From the NCBI GenBank assembly GCA_032207245.1, contig CM063505.1, positions 177,582,030-177,646,029 of the forward strand: a stretch of 64,000 nt of DNA. Reading direction: 5' to 3'. Under the pieces are notes generated by a model. It had not been told where the DNA came from, did no database searches, and was given only the letters and a program-made list of their open reading frames with translations. The translations under genes were made by a program, and so were the position numbers. The stretch is from Pardosa pseudoannulata (lineage: Eukaryota; Arthropoda; Arachnida; Araneae; Lycosidae). This document shows positions 25,989-36,309 of the stretch, in pieces (the first letter of the stretch is position 1; the number at the start of each line of letters is the position of its first letter).

Positions 25989-26428
25989 TAAACAAAGAAA
26001 CCCATAGATCTATGTTTGGGAAATGGCTTAGGTAGGAAACAAAGTTAGTGCAATAAATTTGTTTGTATTAAACAGACTGTACTAAATATAGAAAACTGTA
26101 TATGAATCACAAAAGTATTTAATAAAGGCTGACGTTCATTATGAGCAGATGAAAAAAGTTATCTATATCTTTAGTTTTAGAACTATAATAGGCTTCCTAT
26201 ATGGTGTTTAATAGGTGACGCATTTCTACAAATTACGCGACTTAAACTTATTCTACAGTCTGGTTCTAATTAAATTTATTTCGTACTGCGATAAATGTCT
26301 AGCCGATTGTTTGTCTTATGTCTAACCTTTGTAGATTACATGTTAGATCTAATATCTGATGTCTAACTTCGGCTGTTAGAATACCCATATATCTTATATT
26401 TATGTTGTATTTGTAATTGCCCGAATGC

Positions 26429-26497
26429 TTCAGTAATCATTTTCATGATTACTGAATCAATCAATTCAACTTCTTTATTCATTAAAATAAAGAAGTT
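26429..26497. other. Two adjacent perfect 12-bp hairpins
   Basis: TTCAGTAATCAT-tttc-ATGATTACTGAA (26429-26456) and AACTTCTTTATT-cattaa-AATAAAGAAGTT (26468-26497). Each stem is perfect, and only 11 bp lie between them. AT-rich but not simple repeats. Confidence 0.85.
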
Positions 26498-26499
26498 AA

Positions 26500-28070
26500 G
26501 ATATTTTGCACTGCATCATCTATATTTCCTTTCAAAACAAGAAAACAAATGCTTTAAGTTACAAACAATGTCATTTATGAACTTAACAATTTAAATTGTT
26601 TAGTTTATATTTGGGAATAAAACTGTCAATGCTTTAGTTCGTATTCAAGAGCTTTTTATAGATAGAAAGTGGTTACTTAAAACATATACTAAGAAGGTTT
26701 AATGACATTCATGACAATGAGACTTCAGTCCACAATACCTAGTAAAACAAGTAAATATGAATAAGCTAACATGATTAAATAACAAAGATTTTGGTTTAGA
26801 ACTGCTTTGACACAACTGAGCTATTGCTTATCTTTATACTATACTAATGCATTAGTAATTTGATTTTAAGACTAGGCAATGGTGCATGCTTCTCAATTTT
26901 CATTTAAATTTTGTAAGCTTAATCACGATGGCATTTTTATTTAAATATTCTATACATTTTGGCCGAAAGTATGTATAAAAATATAGGACAGCCAATTTCC
27001 TTTGCTCTGCTTTATGTCACATAAACTGGTCCCTAAAAGTTTGCTATTATTGAATGAATTAATTTTAATTGCAAGATTGTCTGAAACGAATAAGAATTCT
27101 AATTGGGTATCCACATCATTACGAAAACAAAAATTCCACTGAATGACACCGATAAATCTTCATCCTTCTAATATATATCATCATATAGCAGTAATTGAGT
27201 GACTAGACAACTAAAATGGGATGCGGTTCATTTACAATAGTTTCCCTTAGAACCAGTTCTAAAAGAAAAGTTTCTAACAAATAACTTCTTTTTCACCCTG
27301 TTCCTTCTTACTTAAAAGAAAAAAAAAAAAAAAAAAAAAAACCAAGGTTATAGTTTGATTAAAGTTCTTTTCTTTTTAAATGTTGAATTATTATAACTTT
27401 TTCTTGTGCTGAATTTTCAACACTTTTACTTTTATGAAATCATTAATGCACAAGCAAAATAATGCATACCCAAATATTGGTTATTCAATTCATTTTTTTA
27501 TTCAAATGTTTTCTCAAATATTTCTTTTCTTTCTTTTTCTCTTTTGGCAAAACTTTTACATCTTCAGAAAAAGATTTACTTTTAGAGGTTGAGATAGCCG
27601 GCATCAAGAAATCTATATAATTATTGGAAAGCATTTAGTCTAAAATATACGAAGACTTTAAGACTATCATTATAAAATGATTTGGCGGCTATCCAGGAAT
27701 CACCAGTTCATAATCATTTTTAATGACTTTTATAGATGTCATCCTTCTGTCATTGTTAGTAGCTTTTGTCACAGCGTAAATGGACAATTTGTAAAATTAC
27801 ATAAATGGACGGGGACGTTTTTAAGCTGAAACAATGAATCAACTATAATGCATGCCTTTTGCACTTATAATCTACACCATGTTTTACATCTATATTTTGC
27901 TTTTCTAAAGGCTTTCAGTAAAAACTTATTTGATGCTCTTAGGAAATCCTTTATTGCTAATTTTGCTTTTTCCACATGCTTGACATCATTTCTAGGATGA
28001 ATTTTAGATTCCATTCTATAGTTTAGCTAAAGTAACTATGACATCGTAGGGTAAATTTCCAATTCCGTTT
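26500..28070. other. AT-rich stretch with a 23-bp poly-A
   Basis: A23 at 27319-27341 is preceded by no recognisable LINE or SINE body. Nothing else was recognised. Confidence 0.45.
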
Positions 28071-28420
28071 TTAACACATTGTTGGCCGGCAATTTTACTG
28101 AAAATTTATCTCATGTCACCGGTTATTATTTCGCAATTGGATGTGGAAGTAAAGCAATAAAAATAAACTTTAATAAGTTTTATTTATCATTCAACTTTTA
28201 ATATTTTTTTCGTTTGATAAGCAGTATAACAATCACCTACGTGTAATGGTACACAAAAGCTTTTACAAATATATCTTTTAAATATATCTTTTATTTATTT
28301 TCTTTTACCGTTTTTTTCCGCGATAGGAATAAAAAACACATCACGAGTTTACTCGTGACCGGTCAGCAACTTTCGGTCATAAAAACACGATTTAACTCGT
28401 GACCGGTCCACAATGTGTTA
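28071..28420. mobile_element. 350-bp piggyBac-type MITE
   Basis: The ends are TTAACACATTGTTGGCCGGC on the left and, inverted, TTAACACATTGTGGACCGGT on the right, with TTAA as duplicated target. Internally, near the right end, two direct repeats of ACTCGTGACCGGTC (28352 and 28396) resemble the subterminal repeats of piggyBac elements. No coding region remains. TTAA specificity and CACATTGTGGACC-type ends are known features of the piggyBac superfamily. Confidence 0.85.
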
Positions 28421-29570
28421 AGCTTCCTCTTCTTTGATTATTTTCATGAAGGGGTGGAGAATCTTCCTTCTTATTTCTTACTTTTTTACCAACCTATCAG
28501 CACCAGAGTGAGATGACTTTAGAACACAAAAAATTTATCTGTCCTGTTGCATTACGCGGGCTACTGATGAATTATATTTTTAAATATATATTTAATTTCA
28601 AGTTTTGAATTTTTCTGCTCACATTACTCAAATAAAATAAAATAAAAGGTGAGTCCATGTTTTTTTTTATCTAAGATGTCCTCGATGATGGTCCTCAACT
28701 GCAGTGTCATCTGCCCCATGAAGATTTTGCGTTTATACTACCTGGGAACCAAATGAAGGACTGTGGTTGCAGCTGGTAATAGTTCTTTTAGGCATTCTGT
28801 AATTACCCTTCATTTGATTGAGTGGCCTCCTCTACCCTTATAAAAACGAGGACAAATTTTGAATTTTGAGTAAAGAATTCCTTGACAACGTAGTGGGAGG
28901 ATGTGCTCACGGGCTTGTAAAACTTTGTATGTGCTGTAATATTATAACTAATTTACTGTCAAAAAGAGTCGTTATTTTTGTGGTATCTAGTTGATTATGG
29001 AGGCAGTTTTCATGTTACTCGAAACTCTACTTAACATTAAGTAATTATAGCTCTTAGACGTTAGATTCTGCACGTCACAACGATGTGGAGTCGTTGATGG
29101 TATTTCCCAATCTTAAACTCGCCAAGAGATTCTAACCTACAGAAGCGTAGCTAGGAGAAGAGCAAAGTGGGTAACTATACAAGGGGGTAGCATCGGGGGG
29201 GGGAGGGCATACTGATAGCACGAAATTTTAGAATGAGATGTTTTCCATTCTTAAGTGCACTAAAATGTTAATGAACATTTGCATAGTCTTTTTTTTTCAT
29301 AAAATATTTTTTTCTTAATTTTTTTATTCTTACAGATTCAGAATTACGATTCACAAATAGAGTATAGCTATACGTAATAGTCTATGGATCTGGCTTTTGT
29401 TCGTATTCGAAAGTGGAACTATCTCGATTGCTGAAAAAACTATTAAAAGGGAAAAAGAAAATTGCTGTCAATTTTTTTTTATGTTATAGAACATCGAAAT
29501 GCTTTATTGTGTTGTCTATGTGCTGTATTCCAAGAGTTGTAATTTGATCATTCTTATGAACGGTCATTAT
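28421..29570. other. AT-rich stretch, nothing recognised
   Basis: A short G run near 29194 and several short frames without motifs. Confidence 0.4.
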
Positions 29571-29707
29571 TAATTAATGCTGTAGCCCATGAGCGTATGT
29601 GTACTAATTTTGTACACATGTGCTCATGGACTAAAGCACTAATTATGTCCTAACTAATTAGGCCATATAGGAGCTAAATTATTGACCTAATAGGCCAATA
29701 ATTTAGC
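29571..29707. other. Cluster of three hairpins, one with a ~34-position stem
   Basis: Hairpin 1 (29571-29645) pairs TAATTA-TGCT-TAG-CCATGAGC..ATGTGTAC with its complement around the 7-nt loop TAATTTT; mismatches are few and two pairs in the inner stem are G-U. Hairpin 2 is CCTAA-ctaa-TTAGG at 29649. Hairpin 3 is GCTAAATTATTG / CAATAATTTAGC at 29673-29707, a perfect 12-bp stem with an 11-nt loop. Expression is unknown. Confidence 0.85.
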
Positions 29708-29709
29708 GT

Positions 29710-30320
29710 TTTCGCAAGGTCATATTGAAAGTGTTTGCAATGATATCTATTATGACCCGGACGACTCTCGCATAGGGGCGCCGATTTATATTACCATATG
29801 TTTTTTATGGCAAAAGGGCGAGATAAAGGTATCCTGCCCAGTTAGCCAGCTATGTCACTAATCCACTGCTAGTCCACAACTACTAGTCCATCTAGAGTAA
29901 CATATTTTTTTCATTAATATTTTGACAAATTGATCTATCACAATTATTTCAAACCTCAAAAATTATTCTTTTTTTCACGTATGTATAATGGTTTGATTAG
30001 CTATGATGAAGGTTAATTTTACAACAATGTGGAATTTGGGTCTTGGATATTGACTTATTCATTTACAACAGTCAAATTTTGCTTAAAAACAAGTGTTGCA
30101 CTACTCACAAATCGATCAAAATTAGTTAAAACACATTCATAACGTATGCCGTAGCGCTCCAGGTAAAATCAAACTACTAACAATAAGATATGGTAGAGAA
30201 ATGGATGGTGCCATATTGCTGTACGTAGATGTTTTTCTTCGACAGCTGGGGACACTTTACATTGAGTTTTTATGCTAATTTATTCCTCTAGTAAGTTTTG
30301 AAATGTCACTGGGACGTATA
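29710..30320. other. AT-rich stretch, nothing recognised
   Basis: No motif or paired repeat was seen before the mariner terminal repeat. Confidence 0.4.
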
Positions 30321-31050
30321 CGAGGCGCATCCAGAAAGTAAGTTTCCCGATGTTTTCCCCTTTAAAGTAAACTTAATTAGCCGTGTCAATTTCGCGACCA
30401 GCTGTCATATGATCTATAACGTATTAATCATATGCGAACTGGACAAGTCCCGATTCGTGACAGGAGCTGGGTAGCAGTGGTCCGAAGTGGAAACTCTAAT
30501 TCCTTCTCCTGCCTGCAAGGCTCGGTCGGTGATCTTGAATGCACAAAGCAATGAGTCAGTTGAAATTAATCTTCAGCTATGTCAGGACTATGAGCCGAAA
30601 CTGACAGCCGAACACAAAATTCAACGCTTAGGAGCAGCAATGACATTTCTGCTACGGTATCACGATGACAGCGAGTTCCTTGACAGGATCGTCACTGGCA
30701 ATGAGACTTGGATTTCGCACTTTACCCCGAAAACCAAACAGCAGTCAATGCACTGGCATAACAGTGGATCTTCGGTCAGAACAAAATTCAAACAGAGGCT
30801 GTCGGTACGTTAAGAGATGTGCACGGTGTTCTGGGACAGGAAGGCTGGTTCCATTCACAGGCGGTAGAGTTCTACGACAGAGGTATACAAAGGTTGATCC
30901 CACAATACGACAAGTGTCTCAATTCTGGTGGTGGCTGTGTTGAAAAATAGCTGTAACATTGCTGTACTTGTTGCCAATAAATATGTCCTTGAAGGTGTGA
31001 GTTCTTTTTTTTCTTTTAAATAGTGAAACTTACTTTCTAGAAGCTCCTCG
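30321..31050 (+). mobile_element. Internally deleted mariner element with intact termini
   Basis: The left end CGAGGCGCATCCAGAAAGTA and the inverted right end CGAGGAGCTTCTAGAAAGTA share 28-bp terminal repeats continuing into AGTTTC. TA flanks both ends. At 730 bp it is about 0.55 kb shorter than a usual 1.3-kb mariner. The deletions are internal to the transposase gene. Confidence 0.93.
30487..30950 (+). pseudogene. Mariner transposase with two internal deletions
   Basis: The N-terminal remnant CKARSVILNAQ...EINLQLCQDYEP joins directly to KLTAEHKIQRLGAAMTFLLRYHD, then DRIVTGNETWISHFTPKTK. In active relatives the last motif is GDETW, so the first catalytic Asp is Asn here. After FKQ...LSVR, a TAA stop and MCTVFWDRK, the sequence jumps to GWFHSQAVEFYDRGIQRLI and ends LNSGGGCVEK plus stop at 30950, a typical mariner C-terminus. 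The segments holding the second and third catalytic Asp (the HDNARPH and SPDLAPSD regions) are deleted. A frameshift lies near the second junction. It cannot be functional. Confidence 0.92.
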
Positions 31051-31279
31051 TAATTTCTGTTAGTAGTCACAGGATTAAGGGAATTAAAAGATTTATTTTT
31101 GTTTCTCTAATCAGAGAAAATATTATCTAGGAATTATTTATATGATAAAAAGGTAGCATGAAGTTTAAAAGTTCTTTTTGTACTTTCTGTAGTACATGAA
31201 CAATACACTGACATTTTTGTTGGCAAAAATCGAAATATGTGACGAACATTAATTTATATTTTTTCTAATTCATACATGT

Positions 31280-32015
31280 AACGTCTGAGAGGCCCTATTG
31301 GTACATAAACATTGTGATGACTTCAATGTCCTTGAGTGAAGAAGTAGCTTGAAGAAGGATTACAGTCGCAACAGAATTGAAAATCACTTTTATTTTTTCT
31401 GCAGTAAATACTGGGTATATACAGTGTATACAAAGGGATTCTAATTCTCCCAAAACAAGTCAAAATGTAGAGGATTTTTGCTGGCACTGAATTACCACGA
31501 GGATCACAGTCGAGAAAGAAAAAAGATTAAATAATCTCACAAATGGGAAGTCCTTTCCACGGTGCAATGTAAAGCCCATTATATCCCCCGTTCGGTGTCC
31601 GTGACCCTGCAGTTCCTTATGTGAGCGGACTTTACTAGTTTCAACGAATGAAATCACTAAAAGTCTGGCCCCGGTCAAAAAGTCTTAGAAGCCTCCATGA
31701 GGTCAAATCACCTACGTAAAAGAATATCAAAAATCCCCGAGTAAGAAAATTCTAGGCTTTTTATACCTGGGTGTCAGATATGGTCCTGTCAACCGTTTTT
31801 TGGTAAGTTACGATTCCAGTTACCTGAGAACTCCAGATAAGGTTACAGTTAGTTTTATTACCTGAATTCTCATTCGCTGGCTATCCCGTTTCTGGAATCT
31901 CGATGCAGTCATCTGAGCTCATTACCTCAACCGATCAGGGGCTTGACGCCTATTCAACCGAACTGTCAACATCCCAGACACGGCGTCGCCAATCTGTTGT
32001 CGATGGGTTGAAACA

Positions 32016-32018
<3 letters not shown>
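31280..32018 (-). mobile_element. Putative LTR, minus strand
   Basis: On the minus strand TGTTGTTTCAACCC begins just inside the (TA)n tract near 32015. TATAAAAAG lies near 31758, and AATAAAAG near 31388 is followed by a T-rich then unique tail. That matches U3-R-U5 order, and the block is GC-richer than its surroundings. The 3' terminus was not located and no target duplication is visible. Confidence 0.42.
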
Positions 32019-32082
<64 letters not shown>

Positions 32083-32111
32083 TATATACATATATATATA
32101 CATATATATAC

Positions 32112-32192
<81 letters not shown>
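32019..32192. repeat. (TA)n/(CATA)n then (TG)n microsatellite
   Basis: About 135 bp of TA with CATA variants followed by about 38 bp of TG. Confidence 0.98.
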
Positions 32193-32199
<7 letters not shown>

Positions 32200-32808
32200 A
32201 TATCAATATCTAAAACCTAAAGCGTATTCCAAAATTATCCCTTTTCCCCATCCATTATTCTAGATCTTAATTTCTTCTCTTTATATTAACCATATTTATC
32301 AGCCATCCAATTTGAACGAGGATGTTTTCATTCCTTCAGCGTAACCCCGAAATTCTTTCTATGATTCCCAAAACACAAAATGATATTACTGGCATTTTAA
32401 TAAGGAAGTTATAACTTTCCCATAAAAATTTGTAACGATCAGCAGTAATGCTCCTCTGAGACGCCACACTTTACAGATGGCTCTAGTCAAAGGTTACTTT
32501 CTATAAGCAAATAACACGTGCCTCAGCATTTTTCCCACACACGAGTTTTAGCCGTCTCTCGCAGAAGGTTGGCATCAGAGAGAGAGCGTTCTGACACTGT
32601 CTGGTTCAGACGGCTCTGGATTCTGTGCAATTTTATAGGATGAAATAAAAAGTTAAGTTCGGCCACGACGAATGATATGCTTCTTTCTAATGGACTGTTA
32701 GCGGGACACTTGGCAGCCCAGCATGCCCGGGCTGAGGAAAATAATAGGGGCAATTTTAAAATGAGTTTTAAGTGTAAAGTTCGGGGCCAGTGAGACCCCT
32801 GGACTAAT

Positions 32809-32812
<4 letters not shown>
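32193..32812 (-). mobile_element. Putative solo LTR between two microsatellites
   Basis: The termini are TGTAAT (32193) and ATTACA (32812), a 6-bp inverted pair. On the minus strand CCTATAAAATTGC lies near 32635, about 180 bp in, as a TATA box would in U3. (TG)n abuts one end and (TA)n the other. The terminal pairing could partly be chance in AT-rich DNA, and no polyadenylation signal is obvious. Confidence 0.48.
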
Positions 32813-32873
<61 letters not shown>

Positions 32874-32882
32874 TATATATAT
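32813..32882. repeat. (TA)n microsatellite
   Basis: TA run with one AAT interruption. Confidence 0.97.
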
Positions 32883-33138
32883 GAAAGTAGGTAGAAATAG
32901 GCACACATTAAAAACTGATTTTGTTTAGTGTTAGTAGTGAAAAATTATGGAACTAGAATCTAATCTATAGAGCATAAGATACGGAATTTTGTTGATTGTA
33001 AATTATTTTTGATGCTTATAGATTTCTTTATCAGACGAACATAAAAAGACCGTACTTTAGAAAATGTGAAAATAATAATATAATTTGAATTTAATGCTTT
33101 CGCAGAAAATTCAATGGTAAATAGAAATGAACTAGGAC

Positions 33139-33261
33139 AATTTAGAAATCAGTGGAAAGTGGTTAGATTTATCAATTTTATTTTTGCTGTTTTAACCTCC
33201 CATAAATACATCTCACATATAAAATAAAAAGTTCCTCGTTTAGATTTATAAATTGGTTCAG
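33139..33261 (+). repeat. Flank unit, tandem copy 1
   Basis: CAATTTAGAAATCAGTGG...GATTTATCAATTTTATTTTT...AAATTGGTT recurs at 33756-33957 and 34105-34300. Each copy lies next to LTR sequence, giving a flank/LTR/flank/partial LTR/flank array. Confidence 0.85.
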
Positions 33262-33755
33262 TGTAACAATAAGTTACATTCGTTTCAGCTTTTTCTACCT
33301 CTTCCCGTGAGTCATCGTCAAATACATACCAGAACAGGACCGGTTTGAACTAGAAAGAAACTTCGGAATTCTCACAACCAATAGAATGATTCGTTGGTTT
33401 GGGAAATTCTGACCAACCACCCCTTTCTGGAGTGGATCCCTGTTTTTTCTTCTCCGCGAAACAGTCTGATTGTTTTTAGAGGACAAGGTGTGACCAGAGG
33501 AGAGTAGAAGGTGACCACAGCTGGCATCCGCGGCTTGAGGCATAGACCTTTTGAAAAAAATCCTCGCCATATTGATTTTTTGGGCGGGCGCCGACTCGAG
33601 AGCAGTGTTCGGTATTTACAAATGATAAGTTGATTACAGTTGTATTCCTTAGGCATTTATTTAATTGTATAAATTCATTTAATCAAGACATATTTGTCCA
33701 TGTGTTTATTAATAAGTATTAATTTCTTCTTTCTCAAGCACTAAGCCAAAGTACA
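33262..33755 (-). mobile_element. LTR related to 18076-18545
   Basis: Reverse complement aligns with 18076-18545 throughout: GAGAAAGAAGAAAT, ACACATGGACAAATA, TGCCTAAGGAATACAACTGT, AATATGGCGA, TCACCTTCTACTCTCCTCTG, CCGGTCCTGTTCTGGTATGT and GACGATGACTCACGGGAAGA. Ends TGTAC...TTACA on the minus strand. No target duplication is evident because the flanks are themselves duplicated. Confidence 0.82.
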
Positions 33756-34300
33756 ATTTAGAAATCAGTGGTTAGATTTATCAATTTTATTTTTTCTGTT
33801 TTTACCTCCCATAGATATATCTCTCATATAAAATAAAAAGATCCTCGTTTAGATTTAAAAATTGGTTTAGTTTGGAAACACTGGAATCTTTCTGCATGGG
33901 TTTCACTCCAAAAAATCGGTTTAACCTCTTTTGTATTCAAAGCAATTGAAGCAGTCTTCGATATCTACAAATGATAAGTTGATTACAATTGTATTCCTCA
34001 GGCATTTATTTAATTGTATAAGTTCATTTAATCAAGACATATTTGTCCATGTGTTTATTAATGAGTATTAATTTCTTCTTTCTCAAACACTAGGCAAACG
34101 TACAATTTAGAAATCAGTGGAAAGTGGTTAGATTTATCAATTTTATTTTTGCTGTCTTAACCTTCCATAAATACATCTCGCATATAAAATAAAAAGATCC
34201 TTTTAGATTTAAAAATTGGTTCGGTTTGAAAACACTGAAATCTTTCTGCATGGGTTTCACTCCATATAAATTGGGTTAACCTCTATTTAGTATTCAAACA
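33756..34300 (+). repeat. Tandem flank unit - partial LTR - flank unit
   Basis: Flank copy 2 (33756-33957) includes CACTGGAATCTTTCTGCATG, matched by CACTGAAATCTTTCTGCATG in flank copy 3 (34108-34300). Between them 33958-34107 is the first ~150 bp (minus-strand sense) of the LTR. The period is about 350 bp. Confidence 0.85.
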
Positions 34301-35352
34301 TATATAAGAGTATAATCGTGAATAGCATGTAAAAGCTTTAAGATTCAATTTATACTGTGCTGAGTAAAACAAATTGACTTATGAAATAAAAGGAATGGTT
34401 GTCTTTATTTCAGATTTCTATCTAGACGCTATCTGAAAGTAAATCATACAGAAGTTATTGCTTTCATAAAAATGGCCTAAATCTCCATTTTGTTTACAAA
34501 CATAAATAAAATAGTGATCGTGGATAAAAGGAACATAAGCTTAATACTTATTTTATTCTGCTCTGAGAAAAGAAAATTACTCATAGAAAAGAAATAGATA
34601 GTAATATTTGTATTACAGTTTATCAGTAATAACTTTACTCTGTTTTTACTTAGTATCACTTTCCAAAAGCAAAGTTTACAAGATGCTTAAACACTGAGCT
34701 ATATATGTTTATTTAATGTGATGATCTTATATAACATACTAAAAAAAGTGAGAATCGAATCTAAAACAAATTCATTAGTACTTGCTACAAGTAAGTTAAT
34801 CTTTCTAAACTTAGATACGCATTCGCTGTAAGGATCCAACCATTTACATACAAAAGGAATAAAAAAATGCAAAGTATACAGAAGATACTATTTATATAAA
34901 AACAATTTTAGCTTCTATTTTGTTTGCAAATTCAAACAAAACAGAGAATGTTCGTGGTTAAAAATAAGATTTCTTTAAAGCTGAAGATAAAACATTTTTA
35001 CTCATAGAATAAAAGAGATGGTAGTCTTTATTTTATAAATGATCAATAATAATTTGACTTTGATTTATCTTTGTATCGCTTTCCAAACTCAAAGTTTTAA
35101 CGCGATACTCTTCGAAAGAAGCCCATTTAGTCTTACAAGAAGTAATTCAAAATTTGATGTTATTTATTTTTGTGTAAAGAGATGATACTATATACATAAA
35201 ATAGGTTATTTGGAAAGGAAAAGTGAGACACGAATCTAAAACAAATTCATTTGCTAAAAGTTAATCTTTCCCATTATGGGTAAGCACCCACTTTAAGGAA
35301 CCGATCAAAGACATACATACAAGAGATATACACCTGCAAAAAATAGTCTGCA

Positions 35353-35409
35353 TCAGATTTAAGCTCTGATTCTCGAAAGAGAGCGTGGGTTCAAACCCCA
35401 CTCCTGACA
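35353..35409 (+). tRNA. tRNA-Leu(UAA) 3' half, pseudogene
   Basis: Anticodon arm TCAGA-TTTAAGC-TCTGA (anticodon TAA), a long variable arm TCTC-gaaa-GAGA, T arm GTGGG-TTCAAAC-CCCAC, then TCCTGAC as 3' acceptor strand plus discriminator A at 35409. Every stem is perfect. The D arm and the 5' acceptor strand are absent upstream, so it cannot fold as a complete tRNA. The long variable arm and anticodon identify Leu. Confidence 0.85.
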
Positions 35410-35464
35410 GTTAAATTTTAGGAAGAAAGTATTTTTTTTTTTCATTTCAATAGTCCTTATATAT

Positions 35465-35640
35465 ATCGTGCCGAATGATCGCCGATTGGTTAGGGTGCTG
35501 GCCTTCGGTACCGGAGTTCGTGGGTTCGAATTCCACAGTGGCATGGATGTTCGTAGTCGTTCGGAATCTGCTTTAAGCTGTAGACCCCGGTCTCATTAGC
35601 CCTCGTTTTGCAAAAAGTAGACCGTAGCACACCAAACCAA
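35465..35640 (+). repeat. tRNA-derived SINE, near-complete copy
   Basis: An A-box-like TTGGTTAGGGTGCTGG and a B-box GGGTTCGAATTCC near 35521 are followed by a tRNA-unrelated body (GTTCGGAATCTGCTTTAAGC, CCCGGTCTCATTAGCCCTCG, AGTAGACCGTAGC) and a CAAACCAAACTATA end. Related copies lie at 43375-43550 and 62940-63470. Transcription by RNA polymerase III is expected of the family, not shown. Confidence 0.82.
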
Positions 35641-35664
35641 ACTATATATATTGTACTCTGGATG

Positions 35665-35735
35665 GTCAAATTTCGTGGGTTTGAATCCCGCTGTGTTCGG
35701 AATCGGTTTTAAGCAAACATATCATGAGCAAATCA
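35665..35735 (+). repeat. SINE fragment with B box
   Basis: TCGTGGGTTTGAATCCCGCT followed by GTTCGGAATCGGTTTTAAGC matches the preceding SINE with an internal deletion of about 20 bp. Confidence 0.65.
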
Positions 35736-35753
35736 ATAGGCATAAATATATAA

Positions 35754-35797
35754 GTCGGGATGGCCGAGTGGTCCATGAAGTTAGATTTAAGCTCTAA
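35754..35797 (+). tRNA. tRNA-Leu(UAA) 5' half, pseudogene
   Basis: GTCGGGA as 5' acceptor strand, a TGGCCGAGTGGTC D region typical of Leu tRNAs, then anticodon arm TTAGA-TTTAAGC-TCTAA with anticodon TAA. After 35797 no variable arm or T arm follows. The acceptor strand would pair with the TCCTGAC of the 3' half 345 bp upstream, with one G-U pair. Confidence 0.82.
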
Positions 35798-36309
35798 GCT
35801 GAATGTTTATAAAATATTATTCTTTCGAAAGGTTCGATAATTTTTTGAGAGACTGTACATAAAATTAAAAGTATACAGAAAGATTTTTCGAAAGGTAACC
35901 TTAGTCTCTATTTTGCGTCCAAACCTAAGTAAAAAGAGAATGACCGGAAAAGAAATGTAAAACCTTAATATTTTTTTATACTGTACTGAGTATAAAACAA
36001 TTTTTCTCATAGAAGAGTTAGTAATCTTTGTCTCATAGAGTATCTAATAATTTTTTTATTTAACTTTGTATCCCTTTTCAAACGCAAAGTTTACATAAGC
36101 TACTCCCTAACAGCCGTCCATTTAGACTTACAAGCAAATCGAAAGTTGAAGCTATTTATCTTTGTTTAAAGTGATGATCTTGTGCATAAAACTTACGTTA
36201 CTGGAAAGGAAAAGGGATATGAGAATCTAAAACAAATTCATTAAGTACTTCCTACAAGTAAGTTAATCTTATTTACCTTAGATACGCGTTCACGTTAAGG
36301 ATCGCAGCG

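Larger units (their letters stand above)
34310..36305 (+). repeat. Diverged tandem repeat, ~450-bp unit
   Basis: Three copies are ordered by CTCCATTTTGTTTACAAAC (34484), TTCTATTTTGTTTGCAAATT (34912) and CTCTATTTTGCGTCCAAACC (35904). Each is followed by ACTCATAGAA-type, AGTGATGAT-type, GAATCTAAAACAAATTCATT and TACGC..TC.C..TAAGGA blocks. A partial copy leads at 34310. The third copy is separated from the second by the tRNA/SINE cluster at 35345-35800. Confidence 0.78.
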
